Below, piece by piece: positions 26,625 through 63,275 of a DNA stretch of 64,000 nt; position 1 is the first letter of the stretch, and every line of letters begins with the position of its first letter. The notes under the pieces were generated by a model. It was given only the letters and a program-made list of their open reading frames with translations. It made no database searches and was not told the origin of the DNA. The stretch spans positions 21,981,355 through 22,045,354 of the forward strand of contig NC_090183.1 of NCBI RefSeq assembly GCF_024679245.1, given 5' to 3'. The position numbers were made by a program, and so were the translations under genes. Origin of the DNA: Pseudorasbora parva. Taxonomy: Eukaryota; Chordata; Actinopteri; Cypriniformes; Gobionidae.

Positions 26625-26690
26625 TTCCTATTGGTCACTGAAAATGAGCCGTCATACACCTACGTCATCATTTCCGTTTCCGTATATTAA
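26625..26690 (+). promoter_or_regulatory. dgke: dgke upstream promoter candidates: inverted CCAAT, ATF/CRE-like, ETS-like
   Basis: ATTGG (about 26,629-26,633), TACGTCATCA (26,661-26,670) and two TTTCCG words (about 26,671-26,682) cluster about 0.4 kb before the dgke ATG. Transcription start and any 5' UTR intron are not determinable. Confidence 0.4.
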
Positions 26691-27087
26691 ACTAGATGAA
26701 ACTAGTAAGGTTTTTTATCCGCTGTTTGTATTCTTCCAGTGGTTTCAGTGTAGTGCGTGGCTAACAAAGATGACGACGGGATCTACCCCTTAACACAATG
26801 AAGAATATATAAACGTGGATGTCATTTATCTGCTTACAGTTTGTCTTGCTGTTAGTGTTTGACAGCAAGGATGTTTACGATGTCTGGTCTGTAACATCAG
26901 TGTGACTCAGGTTTGGTGCATTGCCTGGCGATATGATCATGTGCTGCTCGGATGGTGTTATAAATCGAAGGTCGTTGTGGGATCTAACAGCTTCGGCACA
27001 ATGACTGATGACGATCGTTGGAATTTACTGATCATTCTCAGCTGATTTGTGCATGACATAGGTCCTGTAAAATTGAGAATTGTGGCT

Positions 27088-51550
<24,463 letters not shown>

Positions 51551-53460
51551 TAAGGATATAATCTCTCTGTCTGTGCTATTTCCACCCCAGAAAGTAGCAC
51601 AGCATGAAACCCTGGATGTCATAGTCATAAATGTACATAATGTGCATGTGCTACTCTAGTAATAACATCTGCAGTTGTTATTCCTAAGAGTTTTAAAGCA
51701 TTAAGCAGCCATCTCTAAGCACATCTGTAGTTCTTAAACTGTCCACAAGAGGTCTGTCTCTGTTGAGACAGGTGTTGTACATTTGTGTGTGTATTTTTTT
51801 CTCATAGGGAGTGTTACCCGGAAGCTCTAAGAAATCTTATAGTTTAATAGTCCAAAAAGGAATCATATTTATCTGTAAGCAGAGCTCAGGCAATCGTAAA
51901 ATGTAGTCCAGTGGAGAATGTTGCAACCAAAGCTGCTTAGACATGAATGAATTTGCACTGATCGTGAGTGCCATTGGCCTGTGAATGTACAACTCACTGC
52001 AGAAATCTTGTATTTGAGTTGTATAAGTTAAGCTGTGCAATAATCGGTTGGTCGGTTAGTGCTCTGTTTTATTACTTCTTTTGTGAAAATAATTTGCACT
52101 GCTTTAAGTAGATTGTGGATGGGTGTGCCACTTGATTTCTTATTATGCTTCTTTTGTATTATTGGGGTTGTTTATGAAACAACAGTAAAATGTTTCAAAG
52201 CACTGGATTAAGAAACCATTCTCAAACCATTCTTAGTGATGTTTTTCTTTTCATATGCTGATTATCAGAAATTTAGTTTTATTAAATGTTTATTTTCTCA
52301 CTTTTCTGTAGAGATATACTGTGGTGGCACATACAGTGATTTACTTTGCATAGAATATGACTGCTATTAATCCTGCTATAATTATTTTCTATTATCCTAA
52401 ACTCTTCCAAGTCTTTCTTGTTTCAATACAATTGTATCTAGCTGCCCCTCCTTTCATGACATGATCATCACCTGATCTTTTGTTGACTGAGGCCCAGTTT
52501 CATGACATCAAGTCCCATTTGATGACTCGATAATGATTTTCGTTGAGACAGCTTTTGTGACTTGTCATGCTCAAGTGATCTCTTGTATCATTGATGTTCT
52601 TGAGAAACTAAGCTGTAGGAGTGTTCATTTGTAATGTCATGAGTTATATCTATCTCTATTTACGACTTGGTCAAGCACATGACGTTCAGGAGTTACATAT
52701 ATTATCCATTAAACCTTGAAAAATCTGAGGGTTTGCTGGTGTAATATATTTAAATGGTTAATATTTTTGCTTAATTTCATAGTTAATTCAAAATAATGTA
52801 AATTAAAATGGCAGCCATCTTACATAGATAAATGTGAAGGTGACTTTGATACTTGGAAGCTGAAATGTTTACAAGAGTGCTACCAAAAATATAAATATAT
52901 CCTTTTTCTGCAGCAAAGGTTGGTTATTTTTCCCTATTAAATTATGTTCATCAGCTGTGCATTGAAATGTAGACTGATCTATTAGTCTTATTAAAACAAG
53001 TTAAGTAATGTCTGAAAACCTTAAGAAACAATAAAATCAAAATTGTAATCTGTATTTATTATTTAGTGTCAAAGAAAATGTATTTTGAAATTTTTTTCCA
53101 TTATGTTTATGTGTACAAATACTGAAGCAGTGGTTGCGAGGAAAACCTCTTTAGAACTAATTGGAATTGCTCCGTTTATTGTTGTTTTGTTTCCTGAAGA
53201 CGCCTGTAATGTTACTAAAACTAGATTGTTTACCCATGCTCTTAATGTGCTAAGAGGTTTTAAACAAGAATATTATTCTCAGTGGGCATATGGATGGTTT
53301 ATCATTTTAATAATTTGGGAGTGTTAAAGTTGGAATCACTGTATTGAATATTGAAGGTTGATATATTTTGCACTGACTTCTTAATGCTAGAAACTTCACA
53401 TGGTTGACGCCCATGGCTTATGGCTTGTTTTTCAAATGCAAATAAAGCAAAGTTTTGATC
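51551..53460 (+). other. dgke: dgke 3' UTR candidate
   Basis: No repeat family is obvious through this 1.9 kb after the stop codon, and AATAAA at 53,441-53,446 is a candidate poly(A) signal. The UTR extent is inferred. dgke and trim25 converge, with 53.5-55.9 kb between them. Confidence 0.45.
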
Positions 53461-55889
53461 TGTGTTTAATGTAGGCTTGTTTGTATGTTGGTTGTGAGAT
53501 ACTGTTTATGCTCAAGCAGCAACATTACACACTAACTAAAGTTAAAAAAGTGAAATCGCAGGCAACCACCCCTTTAAAGATTTGGTTTACTTTATTATTA
53601 TTGCACTGAAAACAAAGTGAACTGCTCAAATAAACAATCACCATTTAAAAAGCAGGATTAAGTCATTCCATAATATCACAAGTGCAATCAAGACAACACG
53701 ATGAGAGAACAAATAATACATCTAGATTATATTACATGTTTTCTTATATGAGACATGGTTATGTGCATACCTTTATTGGCATCAATCTGATATTTTACTT
53801 TAGTTTCCCACTTTGAAAACAAATCTCAAATATTTCATAGTTATTTTAATATATTTACATTTTTATCATAATATTCAATTACTTTACATCCCATTTTAAT
53901 CACAATTGTAATGTTACGTAAATAAAACAACACATGCTTTCACGACAGAACTTCCTGAGCTATTATTATAGAAAGAAAAAAAATCTGATATTTGTATAGA
54001 TTTACAAAATGTCCTTACTGCAGTGTGAAAGCTGTTTTTTTCTGATATCAATTTGTTTTTAATCGCAAATAAAATGTCACATGTCACACTTGTGTGTCAG
54101 AATGTGTGTGAATTGACTGGTTCTACTCAATGTGGATACATGGTTTTATAGAGTTTTTTTCCCCTCACCTAATTGTTTCATTAGTTTTTAAAGCCCAAAA
54201 TGCAATGTTTTTAATGTCTAAAAACTGGAGCCAGACTGGATACTTTGGTCAGGAACAGAGACTGGAGCTCACTGGCAATGGACTTATGATAAAGCTAACA
54301 AATATCAGGAGTAATCATGTCATTAAGTTAAACACTTCAGACAACTCACAACTACAAACAATAAATGTCACATTTGCAAACCACATATGTACAATGATTT
54401 TACCCATTTATGGATCAATGACGTATGACTATTATGGTTGACCTCTGTTGAGGTTTATTTTGCAATAATGAAAGTTTGGTTGCATTAGCCTTTAAATATC
54501 CATCCATTCCATATTTTAGCCTTTAAATACCCAAATTTTAAATCTATTATTCAGTCAATTGAATGTCCCAATGATGTGCATATATTTTTAAGTATTTTTG
54601 TTTTTATTGTTATTCTGTTTGGTTAACATGTGATTGTACTGCTGTCTTGGCCAGGACATTCCTGTAAAATAGATTTGTAATCTCAGAGATAATCCTGGTT
54701 AAATAGGTAAAATATAATAAAATCCATCTATACATTTTTGGTCAACATTAAACGATATTAATTAACATGTATGGACTACAAATGATGTCTTACAACAATT
54801 TGTCAATACAATCACAACATGCTAAAATTGTAATTAAAAATATAATTTGACAACCGTGTCTTGATTGTCTGCCACGGTCCTTTGAAAGACACCCATATTG
54901 AAACCATATAATAAAACACACCCATTTAACATAACTGAAAGTTTTGTCCTAATTTACTCACCCTTGTGAGTTCCTTTCATTCAACAGAAATTAAGAAATT
55001 TGCATAATATTTGTCCACCCATTTAGAGTCATGGCAACCTTCATGCAAGCTTCAAACATTTCAAGAAGACTTCGCAAAATGTAATTCATATGAATTGAGC
55101 AGTTTTAATCCAAGTCTTCTGAAGAGACATTATCACTTGTATGCTGAACAGATTTAATTTAATTAGCCAACACACACACACATAAAACACATTTAAAAGG
55201 CCTATGGTTAAGGTCAGCTCAGCCGTGCTTACTTGATGCAAAAGAACAAACCTCATCAGCCTGCTTGCTTTGTGGATTGTGATGCGAGATCAATCCTCAC
55301 TGAATTCTTTAAGAACATGGAGTTCAAATATTTTGGTTGTGTTGACTTTCAATGGGTGGACAAAAGGGGTGTGTGACACTTGTGTGATGATTCAATGTAT
55401 TTCACGATACTGAACTCACGATACGTATCCCAATATTTTAAGTGTTTTTTTGTTTGTTTTTACATTTTATTATTATTAAAATATTATTATTAGTATTTGT
55501 GTATGAGAGAGAGAGAGAGAGAGAGACTGTGACTCTAATGTCACAAACTCTGTAAACTTAAAAAAATTTCCCCTCACGTATTACTCATCTTCCAACACGG
55601 ACATTCTCTTCCGGTGCTCGGTGTCCTGCCTCTCCCACTATTAATGCACTATACATATAAGAATAAACCATCTAAAATGTTTTGAAGAATCATACTACTA
55701 AAACTAAATGTGATCTGGTGATTTAAATGATGTTTGCGCTTTCACTATAAGGAGTGCCGCTTTAAATGTTGTTGTGATTTCACTAAGGGGTGCTGCTTTA
55801 AATGTTGTTTGCACTTTACCTTTGAGAATATATCGTTACACCCCTCCCGAAAAAATGAACAAAACATAAATTAATAAAAATGTTTAAGT
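53461..55889. other. Convergent intergenic region between dgke and trim25
   Basis: No gene is seen. AT-rich, with a short GA repeat at about 55,505-55,526 and a TTATTATTA stretch at about 55,467. It may include the trim25 3' UTR on the minus strand. The open frame at 54,130-54,441 has no family resemblance and I do not call it. Confidence 0.5.
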
Positions 55890-57033
55890 TTAAGTTAGCT
55901 TGCACAGAGACACAGAAGAACCATTTGAGAAGATCCAGAAAGCTGGATAAACAGCCTCGGTGAAAGGGAAGACAAAGGTGTGGAAGGGGTAAGCCCGGTC
56001 CTGCACATTATAGAAAGTTGCACTTCCTTGATCACAGTCCAGCAGGACGCCCACGCGGCTTGGGTTGGGATTCGCCAACACGGTCTCGATGCTGTTGTGC
56101 CATGCAGAAAGCTTCACATTAAACCACTCCACACACCAGGATTCTGCATTACGCCCTAGGCGGCTAGCGGGACCCTTGCGGTCGATCCTTCCATATGCAA
56201 GGCCCAAACCACAGAAGTTGTTAGTGCTCATTTTAATCTCCCAGTAATGACGCCCCTGAGAGAAACCCTTTGTGCAGAGCACCTGGGAACAGACTGAAAA
56301 GCGAAGGGGAATATCTGAATAGTGAGCAGGGTCATCCGAGACTGTTGCTTTGGTGTTGTTTTCAGACAGGGAAATCCGCTTGTGGGCCGTTCTGACATCA
56401 AAATTGAGTATAGTGCCATCTAGACAGGAGAAACACACAAGCACATAAATGTCAGAGGTGATGAAGATGGACAAGGGGATAAAATATAAACTATATTAAA
56501 CTCACATTTAAGGAGTTCACTCCTGTTAACAAAGTTTTGCCCAGCTGGTGAACTAAGAGGCTGAGCTGTAATGAGGGAAAGAAGACATAAAAACCTTCTG
56601 GCAACAACTAAAGAATTGACTCAAAATGGAAATTAAATATTGGCACATTTTATACATGCATTAGTTTAACAAATCTAACCAATCAGGGTTGCATTTCTCA
56701 ACAGTACTGTTAGACAATTGTTGGTGTTACCAACAAAGTTCAATGGTTTGTTGTTTCTTGAAACCAGATTTTCAACGTTTTCAACTTTTGAAAACAGTCA
56801 CAAACATGAGTGGTTACAGCTACAGTCATCAATAGCAGTCCTATATTTTTGGATTAAATGACAGGTGTGACCATGTTACTACAGTTTCAGCAAACATTTG
56901 TGACTAGCTAGTTAATTTCTCCAATAATGCATTCTTAATAGCGAGTTATGTTGTTGTACGGGAGACCAACCCCTGGGAGATTCAATAATTTCTAAATAGT
57001 TGGTTTAAAATTAATAAATAAATAGAATAATGG

Positions 57034-57066
<33 letters not shown>

Positions 57067-59437
57067 AGTAGAATCTGCAGTCTATTCTGGAATTACAATG
57101 AGGAGCACAGACTCCTTACAGAAAAGATTAGATTTAGGAGGGCATAATTGAACAAGAACTTTTCTCACATACATATGTCAAGTATGTCTACAGTTTTAGG
57201 TGTGAGGTCAATCAAGTTCTCCATGCTTTTGGAGAAAACAGGACTTATTCCTTTATGGGGATTCCTGGATCCTGGCAAAGAAGATATATGTAATGTTAGA
57301 ATCATTTCTAAGAAATATTAATTTGATCCACGTTCCTTTTCAGAAATAATGTAAAAAATATATCTCTGTGAACCATAAGTTGCTAACAAAGGGCCCTTCT
57401 TTACCAGTTCAATCACTAAGTGTGAATATGTAGGCTAATCATAAACTACATAAAGCTAATCAGACAAATAGTAATTGACAGTTGTAAATTCATGAACATA
57501 TGGAGTGTGGTCAGAGCTTACTGTTTGGCTTCTGGTCTTTGCGTTCTCTGTGCTCTTTCAGCTCTTTATTAGGATTCTTGTCTATTAGGAAAAAGGAACA
57601 ATGAGATAAATATGTGTATATATATATATATATATATATGCTTGACATACTTTTCTGTTTAGCTCCTAGAGCCTTGGTTTTGGGTGCATTGGCTGGACTG
57701 GGAGACCTCACACGTGCTGAAATATATTGAGAGAATAATGAAAGAATTAGTGATGGACGGATTTAGGTTGTCAGAACAACAGCCCATTCACCTGCAAAAG
57801 ATATAACTTACACCTCTGAACATACTCTCTTGGATTTGGCAGGAGTGGAGGAATCTCGCAAGGGATTCCGAATGGGTTACCTGGGAATTGGTTTCCTAGA
57901 AGATTAGAGGACTAGTTCACATATTTTGCCAGCAGCTTAATTAAGGATAACCTTAACGACATAAAATCTGACAAAATAATTTGCATAAAGGTGTTTTATA
58001 TGATTAGTATGTCCCAGATTTCCAAACCCATCATTTCAAAAGACAATCTCACCTGAACCAAGAACAGATTTTTCAAACTCTGTAAAAACATGCAAGTCAG
58101 AACTCTTAGCATGCACTATGGCTATGGTTCTGCTTGCTAATTGCTATAGATACTGAATTTACTGCAAAGACTAAAACTGCACATTTTATACAAGCTCCCA
58201 CACTAACACACCTGGTTTAAGTACAGAGATTCTGTTCTCTGCTGGCTTCTCCATTAATTTGGTGATCCATTCCTTCAGTGCAACTGCAGAGGAATGGTAA
58301 GCTATCACCTCTTTACTTTCCACATTCACACGAGGGTTATAGGGCTCGAAATTTACCACTGATGGCAAATCCACAGTGGCCTGTGACAGAGAATGGGAAA
58401 GTCAAGAATCCAAATATACATCAAACAACATTCAAGTTAAGTATAAAACTGATCAAGTGTGAAAGTGATCAGTGTGAAACTTGAATTTTTTTGAATTGAC
58501 AAGCATGCACACTCTCCCCATATATATCATATAATGTGTATCTAAGGTCCAAGTAATAGTAATAAAACAGAAAAGTGTTAAATCATACTCTGGATCACCT
58601 TTAAGAATGCAAGTGATTGCGACTGGTCCAGCAGACAGTTGATCTCAGATTTGGACCGATTCATCTTCTCGACGTTCTCATTAAATTTTTTCATCAAGGA
58701 GACCAGTTTGACCTGACCTTTCTCTTGTTCCTTATCAATAGCAAACATGGCCTCTTTCTCATCACGGTCGATCGCTTCTCTGATCTGCCTGTATTCTGCC
58801 TCAAGAATACGTTTGCGGGTTGCAGCTAAGTCCTGGAAAAGCAACACCAAAGAAAATGTAAGCCCAAAGTCTTCTTATGGGAGCTCCTGACGTTTGAAAT
58901 GCATGGATGGAGTGTAATGCATGACAGTAGGTACAGAGACATGCACACCTTAAATCCTATCATCTTACATCAGAATCACTGATTCTGCCACACAAAGAAA
59001 AATGAACATTTACTGACTTTTAATTTGGTTTGTTGCTCCTTCATCTGTGTGATAACCTGCTGATTCTTGTCAGTTTTGACATCAAGGATGTTGAGCTTGT
59101 CAGTCAGATCAGTCTAAAGGAGTTTTAAGAATAGCAGGACACAAAGTGTTTTAGATAAATTCTTCATTGCTGTATGATTCAGACCAAACAATCCAAAGTT
59201 TTCATGTCAAATAAACAAATCTTCAAAAGAAACAAAGAAAATATTACATTAGTGGACACTGATTCAGCTATAATGAGAAAAAAAGCTTTCAGCAACAAAA
59301 CTTTAAGAATTGAATTAGTGAACTACTAGCCTAGCCTAGAAATCTAGACGCACCCTAGCGGCAGCTAATTTAATCTGCAAACATCTTGATGTGGGTCTGG
59401 CTTGTTAGGCTACTACTAGCCCTGAGAAACCAGGAAT

Positions 59438-59476
<39 letters not shown>

Positions 59477-60884
59477 CGGCAGACTAAATAAACTACATAT
59501 AGCCTACAGGAGTAAAGTGTAGACTATTTTCATGCTGCGTAACATTCATTTGTTCATGCAAATTATCTATATTCATTTGACATTAATAGCTTTCTTGTAG
59601 CTACTGATTATAGAATATTGCCATATTGCACCACCTGCGTTTGACGTCACAAAACATGTGACTAGATGGTTAATTGCTTTAATATTTAGCTTAGGGTCAG
59701 TTTATTTCAGTATTTTCTAAGATTAAAACAACTGTCAGCAACTATTGTTGTGAAGTTAAATAAATAAACCCGTCTCCAGCGCGATATCTCGAACTTTCGA
59801 ATATCCCGATCTAATAGGCTATAGGCAAATTTCTGACCTGTAAATTTGCCAGAATAATATTCATACACTGTTTGTTTAGGCCAGAGGAGAACTGGCACTG
59901 TTTTCTCCAGAACTACTGTAGGCTACAGTATCAAATTTTGTAGCAATATTTTTCGCTATATTAAAGATGACAAAAAATTGTCGTAAACAGGAAAATAGAA
60001 TGAATTAGACTATCGTGAATTATGGAAATTTAACTAGAGATCTACTGAAGCAGCTCCAAGAGCTCACTTAGGGTAAGCAAATTAAAAGAAGAAATAGCTT
60101 AACTCCCTTTGTAATATTTTTTTCTCTTCTCCTGATCAACACAAAAGCAACAAAAAGAGTGGGGACCAATTCGAGGACTGCCTACAGCACTTAGGCTACT
60201 TGAATAAACTAATAAGTCCCCTTTCATGTTTATATCTTTCATGTTTTTCACATCCGTTTAATACACAAATACGTTAGAGAGAGGCCCAACCTTTTGTTTG
60301 ACGCGCCGCTCATCTGCGGTGATGAACTCGCAGCCTTTATGCACGCACTGCAGACAGTTGCTGCAGATGCAGCTCTGATGTTGGACGCAGTAGAACTCCA
60401 TCAGTTTGCCATGATCGGAACAGAGACGCTCCATTAGATCTGGCAGCGGGTCAGAAAGCTGATGTGCCCGGAAAATTATATTCTCCCGGTGAGGCCTGAC
60501 ATGATCCTCACAATAAGACGCCATACAAGTCAGACATGTTTTGACTGCTTTGGCTTCCATGCAGCTGTCACATTTGATTGCATCTGGATCTTTCTTTATC
60601 ACCTCAAATGGTTCCTTTACGGGTTCAGGGACACCCGCTTTTATTCTATAGGCATCCAGCACCGCGCTGAGGACAGTGTTCTTCTTAAGTTCTGGTTTAC
60701 TGCTGAAAGCCATTCGGCATTGAGGGCAGGACATGGATGATATCCTGTCCTTCCATGTCGCTTCGAGACAGTTGGCACAGAAACTGTGTCCACAGATTAA
60801 ACTCACCGGGTTCTCGAAAAGACATAAACAAATGCTGCATGTCAACTCGTCTTCAAGACCCAGGAGAGACATATTTTCCGCCAT
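55890..60884 (-). CDS. trim25: TRIM25-like RING/B-box/coiled-coil/SPRY E3 ligase, 10 exons, 663 aa
   Basis: Coding exons (minus): 60884-60291, 59113-59018, 58832-58599, 58380-58212, 57895-57812, 57716-57651, 57581-57522, 57271-57173, 56565-56506, 56419-55890; all phases agree. TRIM25 is the cytoplasmic ubiquitin/ISG15 E3 that promotes RIG-I signalling. Seen: RING with C16, C19, C31, H33, C36, C39, C53, C56; B-box-like Cys/His sets about 105-135 and 155-187; coiled coil from exons 2-3 (199-308, sizes 96 and 234 bp are classic TRIM); a charged linker from small exons 5-9, all phase 1 and multiples of three; PRY/SPRY about 488-663 (HYWEIKMSTNNFCGLGLAYG, ESWCVEWFN). Human TRIM25 is 630 aa. Start at MAENMSLLGLE; no upstream ATG is needed. 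Tail-to-tail with dgke as in human, which favours trim25 over other fish TRIMs. Linker exons 5-9 are the least certain. Confidence 0.9.
57600..57640. repeat. (TA)n in trim25 intron 6
   Basis: A short TA run next to the exon 6 donor at 57,650. Confidence 0.85.
59325..59474. mobile_element. Short repeat fragment ending in poly-A, trim25 intron 1
   Basis: AAATCTAGACGCACCCTAGC then GGCAGCTAATTTAATCTGCA, a word set I recognise from abundant cyprinid repeats, followed by a pure A run of about 32 (59,443-59,474). The family is not assigned. The rest of the intron (59,475-60,290) shows no gene. Confidence 0.45.
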
Positions 60885-60932
60885 TGTGAGACGAGGGATC
60901 AGGAATCGCTGACGACACACTACTGACTTAGC

Positions 60933-60970
60933 GGAAGTGAAAGTAAACCGGGCGGCGGAGAAATGAAACT
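60933..60970 (-). promoter_or_regulatory. trim25: IRF/ISRE-like sites at trim25 promoter
   Basis: On the plus strand, GGAAGTGAAAGT (60,933-60,944) fits both the ETS-IRF composite GGAANNGAAA and the IRF core AANNGAAA. AGAAATGAAACT (about 60,959-60,970) is an ISRE-like word with a one-base instead of two-base spacer. They lie 50-90 bp upstream of the trim25 ATG. TRIM25 is known to be interferon-induced in vertebrates; use of these sites is inference. Confidence 0.6.
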
Positions 60971-61550
60971 TATGTGCCGTGTCAATGATGAAAGTCCACA
61001 GATTAATCTGTCCTGAACCACCAGGGGGCCCCCTTGCTCTAAAGAACGATCATCTGTGTTTTAGTTTCGTTTTTGATTTTTGCTACCAACAATGATAAAA
61101 ACATGATAGCCTACTGCTTTCCGCCCCCCTTTAAAACATAGTAACATCCAAATCAGTCTCAAGACTATGCAAATTGTATTTTTTATTTATTTTTAAATGT
61201 CATTATTTAAGCTATTAGAAGTATTAGCTTTTAGCAGTAGGCTAAATTGTTGCTTTTATTCATTGTTTTATTTTCTGTTAAATTTGTCCTGTAGCCTTTA
61301 CGGAACGTTTCAAATCACTGTTGTTTGTTGAGAGCGTTTACTGCTCTGAAAGAATAGATTAGGGGATTGGGGGTAATTTTATGATTTATCATCAAATTGA
61401 CAGGGGCCCCCAGACAAAGTTTTACTTAGATTACCGCCCCCAGAAATCGACACTGCCAATAACAGACTTACAATGATTTTAATATGATAATTTATTCTTC
61501 AAATGTAAACAAGATGAGACTGTTTGCAGGAGGCCTATAATCAATGTTTT

Positions 61551-61654
<104 letters not shown>

Positions 61655-61914
61655 AATTAGACTGCAAACAGTCTCCAAGGTGTTTATTGCAGATCCTAAT
61701 TTAACAAGTAATTCCTCTTCAGCATTGCATTCATGGAAAAAGACAACAAGAATCTGTGATCTCGAACTGAGCAGGAGACATTTGTTTGTTTCAGAATTAT
61801 ACTTTAATCTAGAGTTCATCTAAACTTTAAAAAAAACTTGTTTAAAAGAAACACATGACGGGTATTTAAATACTTAAACCAAGGCTACTTCAAATAATTA
61901 GAATAATTCATCTG

Positions 61915-62045
61915 TACACTCTAAAAAATGCTGGTTATTTTAACCCAATGTTGGGTCAAATATGGACTAACTCAGCGATTGGGTTGTTTTAATCCTGTGG
62001 TTGGGTTAAATATTTGCTTAAGACAACCCAATTGCTGGGTTAGTC
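61915..62045. mobile_element. Short palindromic MITE with GGGTT/AACCC words
   Basis: Starts about ACACTCTAAAAAATGCTGG then TTATTTTAACCCAATG, with AACCCAATTGCTGGGTTAGT at the other side; repeated TTGGGTTG and CAACCCAA words make inverted arms. It resembles a very common cyprinid MITE. Right terminus degraded. Confidence 0.6.
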
Positions 62046-63012
62046 CACACAGACTATTGAGGCAGTGTAAATGATCTACAGCAAAATTTATTGGCCAAGA
62101 AATTATTGCGATAAACGATATATTGTCGTTCTGAGATCATTTTCATCTAAAATAATGATAATGGCATAATAATGCAGATACATTTTTTCAAAGATCAATT
62201 AACTTTTATTTCTAGAGACTATTTAACACTGAAAATGTAAACATTTTAAATATCCCTAATAAATGAACAAAACAACCCAAAACAATAAAAGCAATGGTCT
62301 GTTTACAAAAATGCACTTGAATAAATACCAAAAACAATTTAAAAAAAATATTATTATTATATATATTTTTTAATAAAATGGATGAAACTGCAAGAGATGA
62401 TTGTGTTTAAGGTGCATATTAGGGGTGGCACAGCTCACAAAACCCACGGTTCGGTTCCTATCACGGTTGTAGTAGGGTCACGATTTTCGGTTCTGTACTT
62501 GGTGTTTTTTTTATCGTTAACACTTCAGAAATGTACTTCAGCATATGATATATAGCTTAATTATCCACAATTTAGGATACAGAATTTAAAAAAAAATATA
62601 TAAATCATGTAATCATGCACAAACTGAACTTGACCATCTCTGAGGAAAGCTAGATGAGATTTTGATACAGCATGAGAGAAGACATTGATGCCATGCTTTT
62701 CATTTATTTGGCAAAAAAAAAGGAGAACATGTATTGCTATCTCTACAGGAACTCGTGTGCCTTTTAGCACACAAAGATTGAACTGAAATTAACTTGCATT
62801 TATCAAACTGCCAAATTCAGTGTAGCTTTAAGGCTTGTTTATACTCAACACGTCCACATGAGCACGAGGATGTGTGAGCGCGCACGAGACCCCGTTTGTA
62901 CGAAAGAGGAGGGCCAAGCTAAAAAATAAAATAAAAAAAAAACATTTAGAGATTAAAATTATAATGCGAGATTAAACAAAAAATTTAAACAAAAAAAAGT
63001 AGAGATATCTCG

Positions 63013-63275
63013 AGAATAAACTCATTAAATATTAAATATAATAAAGTTGTTGTGTTTCGAGAAAAAACTTGTTATATTTTGAGAAAAAAAGTCAAAATAA
63101 AATCTTGAGAATAAACTCATTAAATATTGAGAATAAATCATTGTGTTTCGAGAAAAAACGTGTAATATTTTGAGAAAAAAGTCAAAATAAAATCTTGAGA
63201 ATAAACTCATTAAATATTGAGAATAAAGTCGTTGTGTTTCGAGAAAAAACGTGTTATATTTTGAGAAAAAAGTCG
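63013..63275. repeat. Minisatellite, about 92-bp unit, three copies
   Basis: Units starting GAGAATAAACTCATTAAATA at 63,013, 63,106 and 63,197, each containing GTTGTGTTTCGAGAAAAAAC and TTTTGAGAAAAAAGTC. The minus-strand Phe-Ser-Lys-rich frame across it is a repeat artefact. Confidence 0.85.

Noticed and set aside
27049..27087. Extending dgke upstream from a GTG at 27,049
   Set aside because: The first in-frame ATG is at 27,088 and gives a length matching the family; nothing supports a non-ATG start.
53461..55889. Conserved microRNA hairpin near the trim25 3' end
   Set aside because: A primate microRNA is annotated in TRIM25, but I found no convincing stem-loop here and have no evidence of conservation to fish.
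57173..57196. trim25 exon 8 ending at AAAACT|GTAGAC
   Set aside because: It gives phase 0 and misframes exon 9; the donor T|GTATGTGAG restores phase 1.
57812..57816. trim25 exon 5 ending at GAG|GTGTAA
   Set aside because: It breaks the reading phase; the overlapping GAGGT|GTAAGT donor two bases downstream is stronger and keeps phase 1.
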